From NCBI GenBank assembly GCA_008828725.1, contig MEHQ01001803.1, forward strand, positions 31,593-95,592: a stretch of 64,000 bases of DNA, read 5' to 3'. Below, piece by piece: positions 24,468 to 31,689 of this stretch. How positions within the stretch are numbered: position 1 is the stretch's first letter; every line of letters starts with the position of its first letter. The notes beneath the pieces are model-generated. The model made no database searches. It worked only from the letters and a program-made list of their open reading frames with translations, and had not been told where the DNA came from. Source of the DNA: Saccharina japonica. Taxonomy: Eukaryota; Sar; Phaeophyceae; Laminariales; Laminariaceae. The position numbers and the translations under genes are program-made.

Positions 24468-26548
24468 ACTCAGGTCCGGGGTCACTCAGTAGGCTCTTAT
24501 CACCCCTCCCCACTTCCCACTACGTACGGTCCGTGCTTTTGCATATTTTTATTTTTTCGCGAGAAGACTGCAGCAGACCTTTTCTCCCCTCATCGACTCA
24601 CGTCGAATTCCGTCAGCATAATCCAATATTGTATTATCGCCTTTGTTCCGGATTGGTATATTACTTCATACCGGTACCAGGTATACTATGGCGGGAACCC
24701 ATATTATTGTAATGAGAACACAAAATGGACCCTAAAACCATGTACACCCACCCCCCTACTGGTATATGTTAAGACACCGTATTTGGTTCTGAGTGGTATT
24801 ACGGAGGACCACAGGAAAATAGGGACCAAATATTGTTGGTAAAAACAGGTAATTATGTAGGTTTTTGTGTGTGCCACAGATTCTATTTACTATGGTTCTC
24901 CGTAATATGATATCGTCTCCCTGTACTATTTCGTTTGTCTTTTGTTTTACTCCGGCGTGAAATACAGGAACGAGTACATCGTCAACCTGAAGGAGGTGGA
25001 GAAGCGATCCCCTACGTGCCATCTGCAAGTGCCGCGGGAGGCTTTGGAGTGAGTGCAATCATCGCCTTGCCTTGCCCGGTCGGTGAAAACCCGACGTGCT
25101 CCGTCCCGGCATCTTGTAGGGATGCGAGGGTCTCGTATGGTCGTACGACTACGACTACGGCCGGCAATGCACGACACGAGTACCCCCCCCTCCCCTCCCC
25201 CCCACCTCTTACGCTCCGCTCCGCTCGGCCTGTCCGTCTCCGTCTCTAACTTCTCGCGGCTGACCGGGCAGGAGGCTAGACGACGACGTGGAGCAAAACC
25301 CTGAGCTTTTCGCGCAAGAGCTTCTCACCAGGTACGTACGTAAAAAAAAACGAAAGAGGGGTATCTTAACCCCTTACCAACCGGTCCCAAGTATCTGGGG
25401 ACAAACTTCTTGGAGTTAGCGTGGGATAAGTTTTCAGTTATGAACCTACACTTTTTTTTTTTTTTTTTTTTTTTCCCATCCCATTCATTATCTTCGCACT
25501 TCCGTCTTTCTCCCTCCCTAGTCGTAACTCAGATCCGGGGTCACAAAGTAGGCTCCTCTCCATCCTCCCCCACTACGGTTCTTGCCTTGATTTTTTATCG
25601 CGCAGAGGGTTCAGCCTTCCCAACGCTCGTCGATTTTCATCGAATTTTGCTAACTCACGCTCTCGCGCTTTCAGCTATTAATAGTCAAGATTTTTTGCGA
25701 GAAAAAGTCCCTACGAGCATGCACACGGGGGGGCTCGAACTCGTGACCTTGACGCTAACAAGTTTCGTGGTTACCTGCTAGCCCACCGGTGCGACCGGCC
25801 ACTAGTATAGTATTAATAAGTATACTGAGCTATATATGGCAGTAAAAACAATACCATTTCTACTGTCAATATTATAGTCAGTACTACGAGTATAATGGAT
25901 CTGTGAGGGTCGGCAGTGTTTCACGACTAACAACTAATCGGTAGGTGCTGTTCTCCATGTAACTGACTTTATAGTCGCCAAATCGGCTACCAAAGCCAGC
26001 TGGTGGCCCGTCGACTTGCCAACTGAAGTCAGACGAACGAAGCAAGCCAAATTAGCAAATTAGCTCTTCCCGGCCGAGCCCCAAAAATACGAGAGAACAA
26101 AATGTATCCCACAAGTATGGAAACACCCCTTCCTACAAATGTGGAAACCCAATATGTCGGATAGTCGATACCTCTGGGAAACGACTGTTACCAACTATGT
26201 GTCCGACTAATAACAAGTTGATATTTTTCAAGTCGTGCCCGACTCGCCGCTGTAGGCAATGCACCGCGTACCGGCCCTGTCATAAGAAAAAAAAGAGCCC
26301 CACAATATACTAAAAAAAGCCTGAGATTTTTTGTGGAAATTTGAATTTCGTGGAGCGCTTATCCTCCTAAGTAAGTGTGGAACACAAGCCTTTCTCAAGC
26401 AACAACTCAATATGGTTTGAACTCCCGTTTGTGTGCTACAGAGGAGTATAGTGCAACCTATATACTAAGCAAACGAGCGGCAAGAAAGGCAGAGGCTGAG
26501 ACAGACAGACTTCAAGGAAAATACAAGTCCGCGAGCTGTTGCAACTGA
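20225..26548 (+). CDS. MED10: Mediator complex subunit 10 (MED10/Nut2), four exons
   Basis: Exons 20225-20364, 24968-25048, 25272-25331 and probably 26470-26548 join in frame to 119 residues, within the usual size of this small Mediator middle-module protein. Mediator bridges transcription factors and RNA polymerase II in the nucleus. Residues 1-47 form the N-terminal helix (TKALLASLESVVMDLND). Residues 48-73 continue with NEYIVNLKEVEKRSP. The family hallmark follows at about 70-92: VPREALE, DDD and NPELFAQELL, equivalent to the VPLEVLEYID..NP.LYT..LLE of known MED10. Donors are GTGAGA, GTGAGT and GTACGT. The first three exons agree in phase and motif. The last exon (KAEAETDRLQGKYKS, stop 26546-26548) uses an AAG acceptor and is less certain. 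An in-frame TAG 12 bases upstream of ATG 20225 supports the start. Intron 1 (4603 bases) is packed with repeats. Intron 2 holds a dispersed repeat and intron 3 a full SINE. Confidence 0.82.
24407..24467. repeat. (GTA)n microsatellite
   Basis: About 20 uninterrupted GTA units. They sit exactly where other SINE copies have a single GTCGTAACTCAG, so the array seems to have grown inside a SINE fragment. Confidence 0.9.
24468..24625 (-). mobile_element. SINE body fragment, 5'-truncated copy
   Basis: Shares AACTCAG.TCCGGGGTCAC and the TCGCGAGAAGACT region with copies at 25495, 30510 and 33100. The tRNA-like head is missing. Orientation is minus, as for all copies here. Confidence 0.6.
24796..24907. 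mobile_element. MITE with ATTACGG..CCGTAAT ends
   Basis: Starts TATTACGGAGGACCACAGG and ends TACTATGGTTCTCCGTAATA, an inverted repeat around a poly-T/TTTGTGTG core. Related copies: 27923-28020, 35535-35636, 36449-36568, 43750-44286, and the tandem derivatives at 44390-44780. Confidence 0.65.
25071..25185 (+). repeat. Dispersed repeat with CGGTGAAAACCCGAC core (copy in MED10 intron 2)
   Basis: The conserved core of about 105 bp runs from CGGTCGGTGAAAACCCGACG through GTAGGGATGCGAGGGTCT to a GGCCG..ATGCACGACA end, then a C/T-rich run. Other copies: 32468-32660 (minus), 38008-38135 (plus), 49833-49975 and 49984-50095 (minus). No coding frame or tRNA box is seen. It fills nearly the whole 223-base intron. 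Confidence 0.7.
25452..25796 (-). mobile_element. tRNA-derived SINE with poly(A) tail
   Basis: Read on the minus strand, it begins with a tRNA-like head (25721-25796). The A-box-like sequence TGGGCTAGCAGG is at 25774-25785 and the B box GAGTTCGAGCCC at 25731-25742; GCAC/GTGC acceptor-stem ends pair. A body of about 230 bp follows, containing the conserved CCCCGGATCTGAGTTACGAC. It ends in 23 consecutive A residues (the T run at 25452-25474). This is the layout of a Pol III-transcribed SINE moved by a LINE. Three further copies in the window lack the head. It lies in MED10 intron 3, antisense to the gene. I could not define target-site duplications. Confidence 0.7.
26228..26440. repeat. Diverged fragment related to CCGGCCCTCTCATAAGAAA-type MITEs
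   Basis: Contains TACCGGCCCTGTCATAAGAAA at 26268 and a TTTCTCAAG end, resembling the element at 63248-63423, but the right terminus is eroded. It lies in MED10 intron 3. Confidence 0.4.
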
Positions 26549-26574
26549 AGGTTTCACACCTCGTACAGATCATC

Positions 26575-26735
26575 TACAGATATATCATGATCTAGATCAT
26601 CTACAGATAGATCATGATCTAGGTAAATCTACAGATCGATCGTGATCTAGATCATCTACAGATAGATCATGATCTAGATCATCTACAGATCGATCATGAT
26701 CTAGATCATATGCGGACATATCATGATCTATATCT
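26575..26735. repeat. Minisatellite of GATCATCTACAGAT units
   Basis: About five units of roughly 32 bp, ATCATCTACAGATAGATCATGATCTAG with single-base changes. Each unit is itself partly palindromic (GATCATGATC). It lies just beyond the predicted MED10 stop. Confidence 0.85.
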
Positions 26736-27073
26736 ACAGATCTTAACCTGCCGTTGTGAGAGGTTGTGCAGGATCTGTATGGTACAGATCCGACCCAGGT
26801 AATACGTGCTCGTAGATGACGCAGATTTTACGGATCCCACCCGGCAACATGAGCTAGATCATAGGTACAAGATCGCGAACATATATGCCTTGAAAGGTCT
26901 GCTGCTTGTAGATCATGACCTGCTGTGGGAATAGATCATCCGTCCGAGGCGTGGAAGGTTGAATCTAATGGTGCGCCGTAGATACTTACCCATTAACCCT
27001 CTGGCCGCCAATATAATACACGTTTGAACTCTGATATGAAGATTAAACGGAGCTTATCATTTCCGACCAGAGT

Positions 27074-27175
27074 GGTGCCAAACAAGAGACCCAGCCTACG
27101 TCAGTTTTTTCCTGTTTCTGAGTAGGTATACACTCCCTGCACTGTGTATGTGCATCTACAGATGTCGGGATCAGT
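27074..27175. repeat. Dispersed repeat shared with 28046-28160
   Basis: ACCCAGCCT..GTCAGTT.TTCCTGTTTCTGAGTA to CATC.(A/G)CAGATGTCGGGAT occurs at both places with a few mismatches. No function was recognised. Confidence 0.6.
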
Positions 27176-27188
27176 TGGACTACAAGCA

Positions 27189-27361
27189 GTACAGGACACC
27201 TGATAAGAAACAGGCTAATAAGAAAGCCAGGCTGAGATTTGGAGGAAAAAATAAGAAATTCGGGAGTCGTTATCTTGAAATTAGTGTAGAAACCACCCTC
27301 TTTCGGATAAGAAACCCAGCCTCTGGACCAGATTCCCTGTGTCTTATTAGGTGTCCTGTAC
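27189..27361. mobile_element. 173-bp MITE with GTACAGGACACCTGATAAG ends
   Basis: The left end GTACAGGACACCTGATAAG mirrors the right end CTTATTAGGTGTCCTGTAC. The interior contains AATAAGAAA words and GAAATTAGTGTAGAAACC, shared with 63248-63423. No coding capacity. Confidence 0.7.
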
Positions 27362-27418
27362 GGTAGTAGTGTTGTAAGACTGGGTGAGACACAGAGTATT
27401 TCCTTGCAGGTCTGTCTA

Positions 27419-27620
27419 TTAAGGGCCCGTTTCACCGAAGAAAGAAAAAATTCAACGTGGAAAAAATAAATAAATCCGCTTTTCATTGGTCAACACGCGC
27501 ACCAGCACCAAATATTAGGATCTTGGGGGGTGCTGGTGCGTGTGTTGACCAATGAAAAGCGAATTTGAATTCCCAAATTGAATTTATTTTATACCAGGTA
27601 TTCGTTAATATGGGCCCTAA
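27419..27620. mobile_element. MITE with TTAAGGGCCC ends and long internal palindrome
   Basis: The ends TTAAGGGCCCGTTTCACCGA and TTCGTTAATATGGGCCCTAA are inverted. Inside, CGCTTTTCATTGGTCAACAC with its following CGCACCAGCACC is repeated as its reverse complement, making a strong hairpin. A second copy is at 30683-30913. Confidence 0.75.
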
Positions 27621-27798
27621 GCATGTCCTGGGTGTTACTCGCTTTCGTGTAGAACCAAGCGTAGGAGAAAAATAGCTTATTTATTCCCAGAGCCTTGATA
27701 GGCATCTGGCCCGGAAGGGCGTCATTGTCTCCTTCCGTTATTACAATTACCCCGAACACGAACGCCAGTCCAAGAAATAAGAAAACGGGCCAATTACC

Positions 27799-27881
27799 TA
27801 CCAGTCTGACCCAAAATATAAGGACCTTTTTAATAGTAACATTCAGTATAAATGGTCCTTATATTTCGGGTCAGAGTGGTA
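27799..27881. mobile_element. 83-bp Stowaway-like MITE
   Basis: TACCAGTCTGACCCAAAATA at the left and TATTTCGGGTCAGAGTGGTA at the right form TA-bounded inverted repeats. It matches the termini and length of 19567-19649, with a different interior. Confidence 0.7.
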
Positions 27882-27922
27882 TACTGAGATAATTACCGGC
27901 CTTCCAAGCCCATACTATTACA

Positions 27923-28020
27923 CTATTACGGGAGACCATAGTTCATGGGATCTACGGTATACACAAAAACCTATATATTTACCTATTTTTACTCACAAAA
28001 TTGGGTCCTATTTATTACGC
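27923..28020. mobile_element. MITE, ATTACGGGAGACCATAG family
   Basis: Begins ATTACGGGAGACCATAG and ends GGGTCCTATTTATTACG; the core has ACACAAAAACC and TTTACCTATTTTTACT. Same family as 24796-24907. Confidence 0.55.
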
Positions 28021-28138
28021 CCCCCCCTGTAGTAGTCCTATGCGAGAAAAAAACCCAGCCTGAGTCAGTTATTCCTGTTTCTGAGTATGAATACGCGCCC
28101 GCCCTGTACGAGTACTGACTATGTGTGTGTGTATGCGC

Positions 28139-28436
28139 ATCCGCAGATGTCGGGATGAGTTCGGCCAGCTCAACGCGAGAGTCCTCGGGATAAAAACAGT
28201 GCGCCAGACGGTCATGGACGGCTGGAATTCCGGCAAAGGCACGGACCAGACAAGTGCTGGGGGGAACGAGGCGGGGGCGGGGGCGGGGNATCCGCAGATG
28301 TCGGGATGAGTTCGGCCAGCTCAACGCGAGAGTCCTCGGGATAAAAACAGTGCGCCAGACGGTCATGGACGGCTGGAATTCCGGCAAAGGCACGGACCAG
28401 ACAAGTGCTGGGGGGAACGAGGCGGGGGCGGGGGCG
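28139..28436. repeat. 149-bp direct duplication across a single n
   Basis: The sequence from ATCCGCAGATGTCGGG to GGGGGCGGGG is present at 28139-28288 and again at 28290-28436, separated by one n at 28289. A perfect repeat joined at n suggests an unresolved contig overlap. The unit is open on the plus strand (DEFGQLNARVLGIKTVRQ) after a CCGCAG acceptor-like site. No family was recognised. Confidence 0.75.
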
Positions 28437-28553
28437 GGGGGGGTGAGAGCTAAAGGAGGCAAAGGCGTTGGAGGAGTTCCACGTAGTGAAGCAGGGGTGG
28501 GACAAAAAGAGGCCACCCGGAAGCGGTAGTTTGGTGGGGTGGCTTGAGGAGTG

Positions 28554-28580
28554 GGGGGGGGGGGGGGGGGGGGGGGGGGG
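28554..28580. repeat. Poly(G) run
   Basis: 27 consecutive G on the plus strand. Similar G/C runs mark several repeat borders in this window and are likely sequencing or assembly weak points. Confidence 0.9.
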
Positions 28581-28954
28581 CGATTGGTTATATAGGCGTC
28601 GAGAAGAATTTCTGGGCGACGATTTTTGAGGCTTTGTTTTGGAAGGTAGGAAGCACATGAAGTGAGTGTTTTCAGCGAAAAATGATGGCCTTGTTCTTTA
28701 CTGTTTTTAGTTTGTCATTATTTTTTGTTGCAATAAGAAGCAAGCGAAAAAAAAGAAGTTATTTTGAAGAGAGGTTTTGAGTTTTCTGTTTTGGGGGAGT
28801 GTAGGGGGGTGTCGCCGGCTGTGAGATCGAGAATACACCGTCATCATCAGTAAGTGTAAAAGTTCGAACAAAAACACTTTTTGAATACGTTTGATACAGA
28901 CAGGCGATTGTTCTCGGTGAAGAAACCTATAATATTATAATCAACTGAGCTGTT

Positions 28955-30265
28955 TTATTTTTTTACGTTCATGGCTCGGGATGACGATTTTGTTTTTAAC
29001 CTCTGCCTTTCCTCAGTGCCGCGCACCGAATCGTCGGTGTTGGACCGTCCACTGTACACACTATATAATGACAGGCTACGTAGACGTGTAACAGATGCTA
29101 TTCTTGGTAAATTCAGTTTTCTTGGTAGATTGAAGTCTTGGTCATCCAGCTGTCTGAGTAGACGAAGTCTTGCCGTATATGCGAAGTTGTTGTTTTTCAC
29201 CCAGCTCATGCTAAGTATAAGCGTGTACAGCGTGTCGCACGAACTGTCCTCCTCCTTACTGCCTCTCGCCCTCATTCGTACCAGAAGACGAAAAATGTTC
29301 TCTCGCCTAACCAAGTTAGCTACTGCCGGGGATGAGGTGCGCATAATGCAGCTGTCAGCGCTGATTACAAGCTGTACTACTGCGGAGGAACAAGCACGAT
29401 AATCTCGTTTTTTCAATTCCACAGTTTACTAGGTAGTTGAGGTCTTGCATAACGGAAACTCCGAACCCATCTACCTCGAAAAACACCATAAAGTGGTACA
29501 TATCAATGGTTTTGCTCCTGTTTACGGTACAAGCTCCGTTTATCGGCACCTCAGGCGCAACAAACCTTGCGGTACACAGACTCGTATATACTACCGCCGA
29601 CCCCCGAGGCATATCATACCAGGTATCGGGTTCTGGCGCATGGACCAAGTCTTGCGTAAAAAACCATTTCCGACTTGTTTTTTCGATTGTGGGTGAAATA
29701 TTGCGTTCAAAAGAAGCCGTGCCTTTTCCATATCGATCGGCGTTCGCCACTTCCTCGCCGTCTACGTACATCTATCTATCTGTCTGTTCTCCATACATCT
29801 ACAGCAAGCAGAAGTCCCTGTTCTGCGTACATCCCTACATCAATCGAGACTGGAAATAAGCAACGCGAATGATACTCATTCGATTCGAGTGCCGTACTAT
29901 TAATAACATAACATGAATTCAAACACCAACCCTGTGATCAAATTTACCCTTCTTAAATAAAATTAAAACTCTGAACCACAGACGACACACACTTACTTGC
30001 CAGTCAACGCCGAGCAAATAATGCCACAGTTTTCCCTCGGTGGTCTTCTGTCTCGACGAGTCCAACCGTGCCCCCCGACACCTCGCGAAAAATGCCATGT
30101 AAAGGTATATACCGGTGTTTTTTTTCCGCCAGTTGGCGGTATATAACCCATCAGCGCCACACACGCATCTGCCAAGCTAGCTAGCAGCTGCCTTGTACAC
30201 CAAACAGGAGGAGGGGGTCGGCCATTTTCGCACCCAACCCTTGCGTCGAGGACCACACCGTACAT
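28955..30265 (-). CDS. Candidate unidentified gene, several open segments
   Basis: Three minus-strand open segments with ordinary amino-acid composition lie close together. The first ends at a strong donor (GGCAA then GTAAGT) at about 30001 and reads TTEGKLWHYLLGVDWQ just before it. The second, 29771-29430, reads MYVDGEEVANADRYGKG at its start and MVFFEVDGFGVSVMQDLNYL at its end, followed by a GTAAAC donor-like site. The third, about 29385-28955, includes RRENIFRLLVRMRARG and LRLLRQLDDQDFNLPRKLN before its stop. Spliced together they could encode roughly 250-300 residues. The plus strand is also open over much of the same stretch (28971-29402 and 29437-29859), so the coding strand is not proven. 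No domain or family was recognised. Confidence 0.3.
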
Positions 30266-30479
30266 TCATAACGCGAGTGCCCTAAACGCGGTATCGTGTA
30301 GTTATAGTCCTCGAGGGATACAGTCTTCAAATTATTAGGGTAACGGTTCTAGGTTATATAGGGGTAGTAAGCGTATTCGAGTGCTGTAGGACAAAGGCAA
30401 GGCTAAGGGTATGCCATGGATGAAGGTAAGGCTAAGGATGAAGGTTAGGTCACGCAGGGTCAGGTAGTAAGTGTTTTTT

Positions 30480-30668
30480 TTATTATAATTATTGTCTTCG
30501 CCGGTTCTTTCTTTCTCGATCCCATAGTCGTAACTCAGGCCCGGGGTCACAAAGTAGGCGCTTCTCCCTCCCTCCCTCCCCACTACGTGCAGGTCGTGCC
30601 TTGATTTTTTATCGCGAGAAAACTTCTTGAGCCCTTTCTTTTCCCTCGCCGACTCGAATCGAATTGTA
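30480..30668 (-). mobile_element. SINE body, 5'-truncated copy with A-rich tail
   Basis: Contains GTCGTAACTCAGGCCCGGGG and GCCTTGATTTTTTATCGCGA shared with 25495-25640. A T-rich tract at 30472-30482 lies where the SINE tail should be on the minus strand. The tRNA head is absent. Confidence 0.6.
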
Positions 30669-30682
30669 TGTGTTACGTAGAG

Positions 30683-30913
30683 TAAGGGCCCGAATTAACG
30701 AGTATAACATAAATTCAATTTGGAAAAAATAAAATTCAACTTCGCTTTTCATTGGTCAACACACGCACCAGCACCAAATATTATGCCCCAAGATCCTAAT
30801 CTTTGGTGCTGGTGCGTGTGTTGACCAATGAAAAGCGGATTTGAATTAGCGTATTTGACTATTTTTTTTTCCAAATTGTTTTTTTTCTTCTTCTTCGTTA
30901 AAACGGGCCCTAA
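30683..30913. mobile_element. MITE with TAAGGGCCC ends and long internal palindrome
   Basis: Second member of the family at 27419-27620. The hairpin arms CATTGGTCAACACACGCACC and its complement are kept and the spacer differs. It ends TTCGTTAAAACGGGCCCTAA. Confidence 0.75.
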
Positions 30914-31072
30914 GGGTTAAAGGAGCTCCCCTTTCTTCAGAAAAAGCTTCAGCCAAAAAGTGCTACCTCCATCGGAGCACGCGCCCCCATAGGAATGTCT
31001 GTAAAAAGAGGTTGCGCCAAATAGTCGAAGAATTGACTTGCGTATATATTTCAAGTAGTAGAATCAATATTA

Positions 31073-31252
31073 ACCCCTTAACCATTTTAGAACTGCAGTC
31101 CCGTTCTGGGGACAAACCAGTCTAATTCTAAGTGATTTGTCCCCAAAACGGGGCTCCAGTCCTATAAGGGTTAACGACTGGTCCCCCGTTTTTGGGGACA
31201 AAATACTTGGAATTAGTGTGGGATGAGTTTTTTCCGTTCTGAATAGGTTAAT
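31073..31252. mobile_element. MITE family with TTAACC and GTCCCCAAAACGGG motifs
   Basis: Two members are joined here. Each starts or ends with TTAACC/GGTTAA and contains TGGGGACAAA..ACTTGGAATTAGTGTGGGA. Related copies: 25370-25445, 32933-33028 (an almost perfect palindrome), 35831-36305, 45339-45436, 48702-48799 and 59137-59262. Confidence 0.65.
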
Positions 31253-31442
31253 AAGCAAAAGCCTACCTCAAAAAAAAAAAAAACGATTCCACACGTCGTA
31301 CTGAAACCAGGTAATGTCTAAAAAAAAAAAAAAGACGAAGCAAATTACACGTTCTTTCCCACGAAAAGCTCAAGAAGTTCACGCGTTTTTTTTTTTTTTA
31401 AATCGAATTAGACTCATGAACCTTCGCAAACACTTTTCACAA

Positions 31443-31517
31443 CAGCTGTGAGATCGAGGATTTCGTCGAAACTCATCTTTGCTACGTAGCTGAGTGTGAT
31501 ACTTCGATCGCGCGTAT
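31443..31517. repeat. 75-bp dispersed repeat (CAGCTGTGAG..CGATCGCGCGTA)
   Basis: CAGCTGTGAGATCGAGGATT..TAGCTGAGTG..ACTTCGATCGCGCG occurs at 31443-31517, 34566-34640 and 41572-41646 with two or three differences. The first two are part of a larger duplication. The third lies upstream of exon 1 of the TMEM181-like gene, so one copy is found near each end of the recognised gene. Confidence 0.8.
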
Positions 31518-31533
31518 GAAGGGGGTGCACAAA

Positions 31534-31547
31534 GTTGTTGTTGTTAA

Positions 31548-31632
<85 letters not shown>
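31534..31632. repeat. (GTT)n microsatellite
   Basis: About 32 GTT units with one AAT interruption. On the minus strand it would read as poly-Asn or poly-Gln, but it lies beyond the splice donor at 31689 and is therefore intronic. A copy is at 34657-34755. Confidence 0.9.
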
Positions 31633-31633
<1 letters not shown>

Positions 31634-31689
31634 TCCGTTAGATATCTGGGGTCCCAGAAACCCCTTCCTCCCCCCTTCTTTCTCCTCAC

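Larger units (their letters stand above)
20365..24967 (+). other. MED10 intron 1 contents
   Basis: The first intron holds several repeats and no recognised exon of another gene. A diverged tandem duplication spans about 21656-22260: both halves share CCGATATTCT, CCCCTCATCAGT and GGTCTA.CACTTGAA. A short array of CGCCCGTTTAAAC-type units lies at 22650-22735, and CTC repeats at 23658-23682. A long open frame at 22090-22566 contains a hydrophilic stretch, but no family was recognised. At 20590-20840 the plus strand stays open in two frames and the minus strand in one, without a match to a known protein. Confidence 0.45.

Noticed and set aside
24237-24842. 201-codon frame with poly-Val
   Set aside because: It consists of a (GTA)n microsatellite plus SINE and MITE sequence.
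25721-25796. Functional tRNA gene
   Set aside because: A and B boxes are present, but the arms are poorly paired. The sequence runs straight into a body with a poly(A) tail shared by other copies, so it is a SINE head.
26575-26735. Regularly spaced direct repeats as an origin or CRISPR
   Set aside because: Units are continuous and degenerate, with no spacers and no associated genes.
31414-31689. Poly-Asn/poly-Gln tract as part of the TMEM181-like protein
   Set aside because: The frame runs on through (AAC)n, but a clean AAG-GTGAGG donor precedes it at the family's expected exon edge, and the following sequence is repeat DNA. It is intronic.
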